Shown here piece after piece: positions 9,567 through 18,455 of a stretch of DNA of 18,901 bases. The notes under the pieces were generated by a model. It was given only the letters and a program-made list of their open reading frames with translations. It did not search any database and was not told where the DNA came from. The stretch is from the NCBI GenBank assembly GCA_000787465.1, contig JSYX01000648.1, positions 1 to 18,901 of the forward strand, written 5' to 3'. The position numbers and the translations under genes are program-made. Each line of letters opens with the position of its first letter. Positions within the stretch are counted from its first letter, which is position 1. The DNA is from Thermomucor indicae-seudaticae (lineage: Eukaryota; Mucoromycota; Mucoromycetes; Mucorales; Lichtheimiaceae).

Positions 9567-10072
9567 TGCACGAGACGATGTTTAACTACGGGGGAACGAA
9601 CAAGTCAGCTTGGTTCTAGCAGACAAAAGAGAGAGAGAGAGAACAGACCAGGAGTTGAAGAAAGGAAAAAGAGAAACATGACAAGAGATATCTTGAGCTT
9701 TTTGAAAAAAAAAGAGAGTACACATGGTGTACCGTTTCTGTAACTCGATATGACACTTTGCTTTGATTCTCACTTTTTTAGGTCAATGGTGTCTTTTTAT
9801 GGCAATAGCCTCTGTCAACCAAGGTCCGATTGCAACATCGCCATAACAAAAACACTCCATTGACCGACACTCCAGTAAACGACATCCGTCCCATCATCCA
9901 AAGGTCGCATGGAGGGGCAAAACAATATTTCTAATTCGGACAAAGAAGCCTTGAGTACGCTCTTTATATACTTTTTCAGACGGGGGGGGGGAACAGAGAT
10001 GGCTCTATGAGGACATTTCTATATAGAGACAGAGAGGGAGCCCAAGTGCAGATTAATACAGGAAAGGGTTTT
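9567..10072. other. Spacer between F-box gene and ADP/ATP carrier
   Basis: Holds the F-box gene promoter on the right-to-left reading and the 3' flank of the carrier gene. It contains a GA tract at about 9628-9642, a G run at about 9982-9990, and the inverted-repeat element listed separately. No coding region is supported. Confidence 0.5.
9781..9865. repeat. 85-bp imperfect inverted repeat (hairpin or MITE-like)
   Basis: GGTCAATGG (9781-9789) is exactly complementary to CCATTGACC (9857-9865). Pairing continues inward with gaps: left TGTCTTTTTATGGCAAT against the complement of the right arm, AGTGTTTTTGTTATGGCGAT. The arms are therefore about 26-29 nt around a central loop of roughly 30 nt. 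I see no clear target-site duplication. It could be a small mobile element or a structured element in the F-box gene promoter. Confidence 0.5.
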
Positions 10073-11120
10073 TTACTTGTACTTCTTGCCGAAGAGAATC
10101 ATCTGGAGCTGGTCGTAGCCAGACAAGACACCAGCACCAGCAATGGCACGGAGAATGTTGGCACCAGCGCCCTTGAAGAGGGACTTGACACCTTCCTTGG
10201 CAATGATTTCTCTGAAGGCGTGGATCGACGAGTCGTACTTGACAGCAGCACCGGAGGTCATCATCATACGTCTACGGACAGTGTCGATCGGGTACGAAGC
10301 CAGACCAGCGCCGGTCGTCACAGCCCAGCCAAGCAAGAACGAAGCCAAGAAGTTGTCGCGGAGGCTGGCGGGCATGACGGGCTTGAGAGAGTCGTACATA
10401 CCAAAGTACAAACCACGGTAGACGACGATACCAACGCAGGAGATCGTGAAACCACGGTACAGACCGGCGATACCGTCCGACTTCAAGGTCTTGCGGTACA
10501 CATCAATCAGACCGTTGAACTGGCGCTCTCCACCACCCTTGGCAGCCTTGGCGTCGTTGGCAAGACGGGTACGGGCATAGTCAAGAGAGTACACGAAGAA
10601 GAGCGACGAGGCACCAGCAGCACCACCTTGAAGACACATCCCCCGTTATTCAACTGTCAACGTCCCCCTGCTTCAATCTGATAAAACGTACCGGAAGCCA
10701 AGTTGCCCGCGAACCAGGCCCAGTAACCGTCCTTGGTCTTGTCCTTGTTGAACATACGCTTGAACTTGTCCTTGAAGGCAAAGTTCAAGGCCTGGGTAGG
10801 GAAGTAACGGATGATGTTGGCGGTGTTACCACGCCAGAACGAGATAAGGCCTTCGTCCTTCATGGTACGGGCAAAGCAGTCGCCAATACCCTTGTAAGGA
10901 GTCGCAAGACGACCCTGCTTGATCATTTCGTCCTGGTTCTGGATCAAGAGCTTGATACGCTCAATGGGGGCAGCAGCAGTCTTGGAGACGGCGGCAGAAA
11001 CACCACCCATAAGGAAGTCCTACGGTCGATCCCCTGGATTTAACATGATACGTCAGGCCGAAGAAAAAAATAGTGACAGCTTACAATGACGAACTGGTTC
11101 TGGTTCTTTTCGGCAGGCAT
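10073..11120 (-). CDS. AAC: Mitochondrial ADP/ATP carrier
   Basis: Inner-membrane antiporter that exports ATP from the matrix in exchange for cytosolic ADP. Exons are 11120-11085 (12 codons), 11019-10692 and 10626-10073, with two 65-bp introns, giving 305 residues, the usual length. It has the three-fold repeated mitochondrial-carrier structure. Signature motifs are PIERIK (from residue 30), [10 protein letters not shown] in repeat two and [11 protein letters not shown] (from 234). The RRRMMM (239-244) is diagnostic of nucleotide carriers of this type. The short N-terminus [18 protein letters not shown] is completed by the tiny first exon. There is no cleavable presequence, as expected. The upstream flank carries a 21-bp palindrome 73 bp before the start codon. 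Confidence 0.98.
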
Positions 11121-11192
11121 TTTTTAAACTTTGGGAAGAGAGGGGTAAGAAGAGTGACAACGGAGGACCCTGGTTCCCCACCCTTAAAAAAT

Positions 11193-11213
11193 TTTCGGGG
11201 TCCGACCCCGAAA
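11193..11213. promoter_or_regulatory. 21-bp palindrome upstream of AAC
   Basis: TTTCGGGGTC, one central base, then GACCCCGAAA: both 10-bp arms match exactly. It lies 73 bp upstream of the AAC start codon, next to an A/T run (AAAAAATTTT). The dyad resembles a binding site for a dimeric regulator. This role is inferred from symmetry and position only. Confidence 0.45.
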
Positions 11214-11360
11214 CCAGCATATGATATTGCGCCGCTTGAATTTTTCAGGCAACAGTAGAAAATGCGTCATCGTTGTCCACCTCTTTTGATCTTCTCATGT
11301 CTTGCAGTCAATGCGTCTTGGTGAATCAAACAACACAGGCGATAGAGTGAGCGGTTGGGA

Positions 11361-11513
11361 TCAAGCTCCGTGAAAGACTGAAACGCTGGCTGCGGGCCGG
11401 CGTTGAATCGGTACTTTCGATTCTGGTCTTTGGTGCAATGAAAGAGCTACGCATGCAGCAGATCCTGTTAGTGTTTGGCAGAATGCGCAACGACGAGCCA
11501 GCATTGTAAACAT
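11361..11513 (-). other. Small ORF candidate with TATA-like box
   Basis: A 50-codon minus-strand frame starts MFTMLARRCAFCQTLTGSAA and ends HGA. Its basic, hydrophobic N-terminus looks like a mitochondrial targeting signal. CTATAAAA lies about 30 nt upstream (11543-11550 on the minus strand), close enough that transcription would begin almost at the ATG. No homology is recognised and the frame may be chance. Confidence 0.18.
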
Positions 11514-12450
11514 GGTCGGCGTCTTTCACACATGGAACACGGTTTTATAGCCAACGCAAGATCCTGTACGTTACTGACGTGTTCACCATGGACACGGTCA
11601 TTTTGCAACTTGACCCTCACCAGCGAGCTGGCTAGTGACGTGGGAGAACATCTCCACATTGGGACGGAACATTCGGTACCTTCACATCACTGTTTCCGAC
11701 CATCGCTGTCCAGCTAAGGACGTGGTTGGCCCTTGCGATTTTTAACGACAGGCCGTGGAAACGGGATGGCTTATCCGTCGCGAAACGACATGAAAACTCT
11801 ACTTTTCAGCAGGGAGGCTCTTCATGAAGACAATCAACTTGGCTGAGCCAACCCTGATCCGTGTTCACTGGCTACCTCATTACAATGGTAGCCCCCCGTT
11901 GTGAGAACTTCCTCTATGGGCACATACATAGGGGAGGCTTTCCCGCCGGAGAACCATGAAAGTGCTTTGTACGTCGAGGTATAACTGTTCAAAGGTCGCA
12001 GTGTTTTTTCTGCAAAATCCTCAACTGCCGTCGACTAGCTTACAGAAAGACAATATTAGCTTCCCGATAAGATGTCACCAGTTGCGACTGTCTTGCACTT
12101 TTCGACATCGGGGGCGCGTGTAGGACAAGCTGGTCCCGTGGCGGCCACTTCAGGAGCGGCTCTGAAACGTTAAAGGAAGAATAGAACGGTGACCCGGTAT
12201 AAGAATGTATGCAGCGTGATAACCAAATGTGCGTGGACGAAGCTCCGGGCTACCGGTCGACACTCAAGTCGAGTTGCGGGGCTGACTCGAATTGGACGTT
12301 TTAAAAAGAGCCTCTGCTGATATATTTTAGCACATCTCAAAGTGCTCTAAAGGAACCTCATAATGTCATGATTAGACTAAAATTGTATGATGGTTTTCTC
12401 GTCTATCACGTTTGGTATTACAAGGATGAATCTACTCTAACATGTATAGC

Positions 12451-13171
12451 TCAATTTTGCGTCAGCATGTCCAAGTCAATATCGTAGGAAATATTGCATC
12501 CGCAGCTATTCTTTGCATTGGGATTATTAACCACCTGGAAGGTCGAGCCGATAAGCTCCTCTACAAAATCCACGGTTGAACCTCGAATGAATTGAAGCGA
12601 AATCCCATCCACAACAACTCGGACACCGTCTTTTTCGAAAATGCTATATAATAACCCAACAGTTATGTTATCGTTCCCACAAGAGAGAGGGAAAAATAAT
12701 GCTTACGTGTCATCTTCGTCTGCTTTGTCTGTGAGTTCCAGTTTGTTTTGATAGCCATGGCATCCTCCAGAGTCGACGAGTATTCGGAGCATCGACTGGT
12801 CGTTATCTCTTTCATGGATATATTTCAATTGCTGTCCCGCAATGAATATGAGTTTGAGAACAGTTGGCTTCATATGTGTATGCATATACCTTGACAGCCC
12901 TGTCTGAAATCGCTAGACCGTTCTCAACGGTCGCTGGTTTTACTACGACGTCTGCTGGTGACTCTTTGGCAGCTTCCGAGTGCATTTGCGGCAAACTGCA
13001 TGTGAATGATCGAATGGGAATCAAAGGCCCACGTTGCCGCATGATTGATTGTGTCTTGTATTCGCATCGAGGCAATGTTGCATGTCTTGCTGTTGTCGAT
13101 ATGGAGCGTTGTATAAGCAATGAACGACCGAGATTCTTAGATTGCGGAATCAAAGAACGACATCGAAGCAT
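12451..13171 (-). CDS. ISA2: Mitochondrial iron-sulfur cluster assembly protein, IscA type 2
   Basis: A-type Fe-S assembly protein acting late in mitochondrial [4Fe-4S] cluster formation, usually with Isa1 and Iba57. Exons are 13171-12890, 12831-12707 and 12643-12451, with introns of 58 and 63 bp, giving 199 residues. The start at MLRCRSLIPQSKNLGRSLL gives an Arg/Ser-rich presequence; the open frame extends further upstream to 13330, but that extension is less like a targeting peptide. The IscA domain begins at LAISDRAVKQLKYIHERD; the acceptor GGGACAG restores this continuity across intron 1. The three metal-binding cysteines are present: SGGCHGYQ (C118) and NSCGCN (C183, C185). FQVVNNPNAKNSCGC is typical of Isa2/ISCA2. 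A short extra tail (ISYDIDLDMLTQN) follows. Confidence 0.93.
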
Positions 13172-14125
13172 CTTTATTTGTGTCTGTGTCCCAGGGCGCG
13201 CGCAAAGAAGGGAATAACCCCAGATAGCCAGCCAGCCCAGTGCGGCATTTTTCGGACAATTCCGGATCCGGGCACACAGTGGAACATGACAACACAATTT
13301 GAGAACTTTTAAGAAACATGCGGCAAACATGTGCTGCAGCAGCAGCAGCAGCGGCGGCGATCAGCTGAAGGAGGAGCCTTTCTTTCTTCTCTTCGGCTCG
13401 GCAAATCATCCCAAGGGAAAAAATCTATACAGCCAATTTTTTTCCCGCACGGTCGTCTGTAAACTACGTTGTCATACATAGAATTCTGATACCGGGACCC
13501 GACGAAAGAAAGGAGAATGACTTGCTCGCTTTATGAGAATGCCCCCATCAGCTGCTGACAGTCTCCCTCAACGATAACAACATATAGAATCAACATCCTG
13601 AAACTTTGCTTTGTTTGCGAAAGCTTAAATTTTTTTGTTCCTGTAAATCGCTCTCTATTTATTCGAAGAGGGGAATTTGCCACAAAACGTCAAAGAATGT
13701 GATTAAGCTTTATGCTATTGGGCCTGCTTGCATGAACGTAAAAGCTTATTATGCCGGTATTACCGTTGCTTGGGCTTAAAAGCTGTTTGTTGTTTAACTT
13801 TCCTTGTTCATTCCAAGAAGGATGATACTATTACCGCTTCTGAGTGTCTTTGGTGTAACAGTTTGCCAAGGGAACAGTTGTTGAAACCATGTCAATCCAA
13901 TTTTGGGGGGGAGGAGAAGGAAATGCACGGGAAGGAGAGGGTTTTTTTGGGGGGGAAAGGAGGAGGTCTCTTTATATACGAAGTTGCTTGAAAAATTTCT
14001 TCGCAAATGCATCGAACTCTTAGAACATTTCCCGAATTATAGCTTCTTTCCCTTCTTCTTCTTCCCTTTCCCTCCTTTTTAAATATCGACTAGTCTCTCC
14101 CCCTTGGTTTCGTTCTGTTCGTAGC
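13172..14125. other. Divergent promoter region between ISA2 and the WD40-like gene
   Basis: About 950 bp serving both divergent genes. It contains a GCA repeat (13336-13353), G-rich runs near 13904 and 13950, and a pyrimidine-rich tract (about 14044-14077) just upstream of the plus-strand gene, a common feature of fungal promoters. Short frames here are low-complexity (poly-Ala from the GCA repeat) and not supported. Confidence 0.5.
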
Positions 14126-16372
14126 ATGGCATACTACGAAACGGACTCGAATGCCGTTTTATGCAACAATGATGATACCCTTCTCAGCATGAGCGATGAT
14201 GATGAGGAAGAGGACGACGCTGAGAGTAATCGCGAGGAGCAGTCTGTAGAATACGACGACAATGGATCGACGTACAGTGACGGCTCTGAATATTCGCTCG
14301 ATTACGAATACGTTGGTCCACGGAATCCGAATTACCGCTCTGCAGAAGACCCTGACAGCGATGCATCCGAGCTGTCAGATAGCGAAGGGGAAAACGGCTT
14401 CGACATGTGGGATGAAGATCCGTACAGCACCAATGACTACACCTGGGAATCAAACGACATGAAATTAACGTCTTTCATAAAAAAGCGACAAAACGAACTA
14501 CGGAAGCTCAATGCGACGGCGCCTTGGCAAGATGGCAGTTTCTGGAGAAAAGAGAAAGGTTGGCCGAGACAGCTGCCGTCTTCATGCTCGACCACCAACC
14601 ATGACCAGTCTGCCAATGCACTCTGTCTCGTTTTAAGCAATTTCGGTCTCGCAGAACATTTGTATGCCGTTTATCGAGACAGAATTATCGAATGCGGCCG
14701 TTCGCCAAAACGCTCTTCCAGAAATCATGCGCCGTCTTTATCCCGCGAAAGTAGTAAAGCCAAAGATACATTGACATGGATAGAGAGCGACCAACGCACA
14801 CCGTCATCATCATCATCATCAAAACCACAATCATCACAGAGCACAGGCTCTTCCTCCTCCAACAGTGCCAGTAGTAGCAAATTCTGCGAAACGCACTTGT
14901 CGGTATCTTTACGGCGATCCATTCTGGCCAATAAGGATACCAGTTGCAGCCACACTTTTTCAGCACAGCCAACCTCCCTCGACATGGCACAATTCCTTCC
15001 GTTTACGAAATACATACGACGTTCAGACTTCCCACCTGTATTTCCTGAAGATGCCTATCTTCCGCTGGATTTCGAACCGCTTTGCTTAGCGCAAAAGTAC
15101 GGCTATATGGCAATTGGCGGCATTGAAGGCGAGTTTGAACTGTATTGTTGCATGGATCAAGTTCGGCCGAGAAAGATCTGGGGCACCAAATTCAAGAGCA
15201 AAAACAATGTTCAGCTGATGACCAACGCAGTTCAGATCGTTCGTTGGGAGAAGTCGGGCCCCTCTCGGGATGTGGAATATGATCACATGTTGATTGCTTG
15301 TATGAACGAGGCTGGAGTCCTTGTCTACAAGCTGCCTTCTCACAAAGAATGTCAATCTGCGCGGATGCCAGCCGTACAGCTCCATACGCACTTGCGATGC
15401 TTTGACCGAGTCCCTGTGAACGATGCCAAAGTCAGCCACGACGGTCGGCAGATGGTATGCGTGGGTGACGACAGCTTTATCTTTTTGTTCGACGTTGTAC
15501 GCGACGGGGAGGTTTCATTTAGCGGACCTACCAAGATACCCATACCACATCACCTATTAGGCAATGACGTGGACGTACCCTATTCTTCCCAATACGTGGC
15601 ATGGAGCAGCTCTTCCAAGCACTTCGCGCACACTTCAGATACCCACAGCAGGGTCCTTGTGTGGAGAGCAGACACGCGACAAGTCTTGTACTCCATCGAT
15701 GCAGCGGGTTATACCTATGCCATTGCGTTTCATCCACGACTGGAAGGTGTTTTGGTGTTTACGAATCGATACGGCTACTTTCATACGGTTGATCTGGAGG
15801 AAGCAGTCAATATATCATCGAAGCAAACCCAAAGCATTCTCACCTTTGATTCCCAGACCGTCGCTTGCAGGGGCCACACTTGCAATGCCTATTGCATCAC
15901 CGGCGACTCAGAACATGCCGCAAACCATACCCTGGATTTACATCCTCACCATGAAGTCGTTATGGTCGCCTTTCGAGGAGAGAGAGACAGACGCTTACGA
16001 ATATTGGCCAAAATAAATGGTATCCAATGGTCCCGAGACGGTCGCTATCTCTATGTCGCCACCAAAAAGCGTGTGCTGGCTTATGAGTTTCTACGGTCAT
16101 CCAAAAGTATCGGTAGTCTCTTTGAAACCGCTGGCGCGCATGCGCGCCGCGTTCTCGAGCAACTTGCGCCATCCACGAACAACTTTCGGAAACGAAAACG
16201 GCACAGCGACGACAATCAACCGACAACAACAAACGAAGCCGATGTTTGGAAAGCTCGGCGTTACAACACCACATGGTACGACAAATGGCTTTCAGTTCCA
16301 GCGCATGTTCGACACAGAGTGATAGGCGAAAGTCATCTGGCAAGCCATTGGAAAAAAAAAAATTTTCTGTAG
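14126..16372 (+). CDS. Acidic WD40-like repeat protein, possibly DUF2415 type
   Basis: A single exon encodes 748 residues, notable among intron-rich neighbours. The N-terminus (about 1-110) is strongly acidic (MSDDDEEEDDAESN). A Ser-rich low-complexity linker at about 195-260 contains a run encoded by a TCA repeat (14804-14820). From about residue 295 to 680 the sequence looks like a beta-propeller with degenerate WD repeats, for example DGRQMVCVGDDSFIFLFDVV, HSRVLVWRADTRQVLYSID and LVFTNRYGYFHTVDLEE. These features resemble fungal WD proteins with a DUF2415 domain (as in an uncharacterised S. pombe protein), an assignment from pattern memory only. A basic cluster RKRKR (688-692) may be a nuclear signal. 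Function is unknown; acidic tract plus propeller suggests a nuclear scaffold or regulator. Confidence 0.9.
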   Translation: MAYYETDSNAVLCNNDDTLLSMSDDDEEEDDAESNREEQSVEYDDNGSTYSDGSEYSLDYEYVGPRNPNYRSAEDPDSDASELSDSEGENGFDMWDEDPYSTNDYTWESNDMKLTSFIKKRQNELRKLNATAPWQDGSFWRKEKGWPRQLPSSCSTTNHDQSANALCLVLSNFGLAEHLYAVYRDRIIECGRSPKRSSRNHAPSLSRESSKAKDTLTWIESDQRTPSSSSSSKPQSSQSTGSSSSNSASSSKFCETHLSVSLRRSILANKDTSCSHTFSAQPTSLDMAQFLPFTKYIRRSDFPPVFPEDAYLPLDFEPLCLAQKYGYMAIGGIEGEFELYCCMDQVRPRKIWGTKFKSKNNVQLMTNAVQIVRWEKSGPSRDVEYDHMLIACMNEAGVLVYKLPSHKECQSARMPAVQLHTHLRCFDRVPVNDAKVSHDGRQMVCVGDDSFIFLFDVVRDGEVSFSGPTKIPIPHHLLGNDVDVPYSSQYVAWSSSSKHFAHTSDTHSRVLVWRADTRQVLYSIDAAGYTYAIAFHPRLEGVLVFTNRYGYFHTVDLEEAVNISSKQTQSILTFDSQTVACRGHTCNAYCITGDSEHAANHTLDLHPHHEVVMVAFRGERDRRLRILAKINGIQWSRDGRYLYVATKKRVLAYEFLRSSKSIGSLFETAGAHARRVLEQLAPSTNNFRKRKRHSDDNQPTTTNEADVWKARRYNTTWYDKWLSVPAHVRHRVIGESHLASHWKKKNFL

Positions 16373-16408
16373 ATTGTTTATAAGAGTTTTCTTCTTTTTG
16401 GCAAGGAT

Positions 16409-16414
16409 AATAAA
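16409..16414 (+). terminator. Probable polyadenylation signal of the WD40-like gene
   Basis: AATAAA lies 37 nt after the stop codon at 16370-16372, in the short spacer between two convergent genes. Position and hexamer fit a poly(A) signal. Confidence 0.5.
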
Positions 16415-16500
16415 CAGAGATACTGTATAAATGGAGATGCAAGAGCAAGGAAAAGAAAAGAAGGATGAGTTTGTCTAGATACTTGTACAATGAATTAAAT

Positions 16501-16602
16501 AGGGAGAGAGAGAGATATTACAAATAGTATGTAAAGGATATATATATAAATGTGTGTGTATATAAAAAAGGGGTGGGGTGTGTGTGCGTGTGTATGCGTG
16601 TG
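16501..16602. repeat. Microsatellite cluster between convergent genes
   Basis: Adjacent GA, TA and interrupted TG repeats fill most of the spacer between the convergent WD40-like and transporter genes. Slippage would make this stretch length-variable between strains. Confidence 0.7.
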
Positions 16603-16605
16603 CTG

Positions 16606-17649
16606 CTAATGGGGCTTAGTGTAATGTACTTTTTGGCGAGGAGAAAAGTCGATGCCGTACAGGTACGAGGACACCATGACGATAAGAGCACCAAGGATGA
16701 AGGGGGCTGTGGGTTGAAAGTCAAAGAGGTAAAAGCTAATGACGCCCGAGACGATAATGGAGAGACTGGTTGCGAATCCTTTTAATATATTATCCGCGTA
16801 TTTGACCACGATGGCGACCAGCAGACCGCCGAGGGCTTGGTTGCCGACGACGACCCAAGTCAGCCAGTCATAACCCTGCAACAACCCGCCCTGCCTCAGG
16901 GCGCCCATATCATTGGCGAGCATGCCGACCATCGAGAAGAACGCACCGGAGATGCCCAACTGAATATTGCGGATCCACATGGATGTTTCCGACGTCTTTA
17001 GTATCTTTTCGAAATAGCAACCCGCGAATCCCGAAGACACGCAACTGGTGATGACTGCGAGTAGACCGATCACGGGGCTTTGCTGATGATGGACGACCGC
17101 TGCCATATCCGTGCTCGGATTCGTGGTCGCAGCAGCCGACGCCATACTCTGGGACTGAACGAGGGTGACGCCGATCATCAAGAGCACGAGCGCAAACCAT
17201 TTTCCACGACTCAGGGAGCGACCGAGCAGCAGGACGGAGAACACCGCGGTCGAGAGGATCTTCATCTGATACGTGACCTGGAACGTGGCCGCCTCGAGAT
17301 TGCTCAGAGCGACATACAGCAAGTTGTTCTGGAGCGCATAGAGTCCGGACGGAATCACCATTTTGAGCGTTTCTCGGGGTTTGCCGAGGATCTCACGGCG
17401 GACGAGGTCCAGAAACCGACGCGTACGGCCGACGACGCTTGTTTTTCGTCCTTCCTGATGCCACATGACGGCGAGGCACGCCAGGATCTTCAGGACCTCG
17501 GCGAGAAAGACGGCGGTCGAGGCAATGTACATTGGCTGGCCCGGCTGCTTTTCGACAATGCGCGAGTAGCGCATCATTAAGACCAGGGTGCTGTTCTGGA
17601 CCACCAGCACGACGAGCGACATTTGTTTGCGACTCAGGCCGAACCACAT
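16606..17649 (-). CDS. Nucleotide-sugar transporter, SLC35A (UDP-galactose/UDP-GlcNAc) family
   Basis: Golgi or ER antiporter that moves a nucleotide sugar into the lumen in exchange for a nucleoside monophosphate, feeding glycosylation. One exon, 347 residues, about ten hydrophobic segments. It opens with SLVVLVVQNSTLVLMMRYSR, typical of SLC35A members. Other family features are ILACLAVMWHQEG, the block PSGLYALQNNLLYVALSNLE, VTYQMKILSTAVFSVLLLGR, GFAGCYFEKILK, and the late segment VVKYADNILKGFATSLSI. The stop follows SPRQKVHYTKPH. An in-frame stop lies just upstream, and the minus strand reads GATTAG before the start, so an upstream exon cannot be excluded, but the length is normal. The sugar (UDP-Gal, UDP-GlcNAc or CMP-sugar) cannot be decided from sequence. 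Confidence 0.92.
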   Translation of the reverse strand: MWFGLSRKQMSLVVLVVQNSTLVLMMRYSRIVEKQPGQPMYIASTAVFLAEVLKILACLAVMWHQEGRKTSVVGRTRRFLDLVRREILGKPRETLKMVIPSGLYALQNNLLYVALSNLEAATFQVTYQMKILSTAVFSVLLLGRSLSRGKWFALVLLMIGVTLVQSQSMASAAATTNPSTDMAAVVHHQQSPVIGLLAVITSCVSSGFAGCYFEKILKTSETSMWIRNIQLGISGAFFSMVGMLANDMGALRQGGLLQGYDWLTWVVVGNQALGGLLVAIVVKYADNILKGFATSLSIIVSGVISFYLFDFQPTAPFILGALIVMVSSYLYGIDFSPRQKVHYTKPH

Positions 17650-17801
17650 CCGTTCCGCTAATCATCCATCAGGTTATGTCCATTTGCATTCGGATCGACG
17701 AGCATGTCACGACTCACTTTTGGGAACGGCCCGGGTCGTCGTTGGTAACACTTCCTTTTTCCCAAATGTCCGTCGTGAATAATATACGGACATGGCCTTT
17801 T

Positions 17802-17838
<37 letters not shown>

Positions 17839-18455
17839 AAGGGAGAGAGAGAACAGGCCGGATCTAGGATCCAAGGCAAAATAAAGACGCGGTGTTTCAA
17901 AACTTTGTGTGACCTTGACTCCTCTTTCCTGATGCCTGGAAACAGAAAAAAAAATGTCTTGCTTTGGGCGTCGATCTTTCTATAATTGTGTGCGGATCTC
18001 TTTTTTGGCGTGCGCTTCATGAAATAGGAAAACATTGCTTTGAACAATCCTTGGACTGTTGTATTGATCAACCTGCAGAACAAAACCCTGATCATTCTGG
18101 AAGAAGATCATTTCAATCAAAAAAGCTATACGTGTGTGTACATCATCACCATTGTGGCTTGAAGGACGTGGTCCACTGTCGTTTGACCCGAGTGATCGGG
18201 CGAAATAAAGCAGACTTGCATGAACCACAGATATGCACTTTTGACTGCATCGATCGGTATCGCGCGATCAGTTGGCATAGCAACAAATGCGAACGGCAGA
18301 AATGGGATGGAGCGGGAAATCTGGAGGGAGACAGCGAATCATAGCGCTTCATTTTTTTCTGGGGTCAGTTGTTGCCTTAGAAATTTGGGGCCCACAGACC
18401 ACGCTGCCCGTTCTTCCACCCTACCTCAATCAACCACCAGGTTTAGCATATCAAG
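17650..18455. other. Spacer between the transporter and eEF2
   Basis: Upstream regions of two divergent genes. The transporter side carries an interrupted TG tract with (TG)14 at 17807-17834. Frames in this spacer are low complexity (for example His-Thr runs from the TG tract) and are not supported as genes. I see no RNA gene. Confidence 0.5.
17801..17836. repeat. TG microsatellite
   Basis: Alternating TG interrupted once at 17806 and then 14 uninterrupted units. It lies about 160-190 bp upstream of the transporter start codon. Alternating purine-pyrimidine tracts can adopt Z-DNA and are length-unstable. Confidence 0.85.

Larger units (their letters stand above)
11121..12450. other. 1.3-kb spacer between AAC and ISA2
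   Basis: Contains the AAC promoter (right side of AAC) and the 3' flank of ISA2. Apart from the palindrome and one small ORF candidate listed separately, I see no gene; from about 11720 to 12450 there is no substantial open frame on either strand. A short hairpin is present: GGCTACC (11870-11876) with GGTAGCC (11887-11893), a 10-nt loop. Its size compared with the other tight spacers leaves room for an unrecognised non-coding transcript, but no RNA family could be identified. Confidence 0.4.

Noticed and set aside
10007..10681. Long plus-strand frame antisense to the ADP/ATP carrier
   Set aside because: It is a mirror of a strongly conserved coding sequence and shows no recognisable domain of its own.
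12868..12889. 22-nt intron in ISA2 (GTATATG to the first AAG)
   Set aside because: It is too short for splicing, and the acceptor at 12832-12833 gives a 58-bp intron and restores the conserved AVKQLKYI continuity.
13172..13330. N-terminal extension of ISA2 to an upstream in-frame ATG
   Set aside because: The added segment is Cys/Trp-rich and unlike a targeting peptide, whereas the ATG at 13169-13171 begins a typical mitochondrial presequence.
13336..13353. Poly-alanine/glutamine coding repeat from GCA units
   Set aside because: The frames through it lack any other protein-like feature and lie in the ISA2 upstream region; treated as a microsatellite.
17658..18095. Minus-strand frame upstream of the transporter with a His-Thr run
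   Set aside because: The run comes from the TG microsatellite and the remainder has no protein-like signature.
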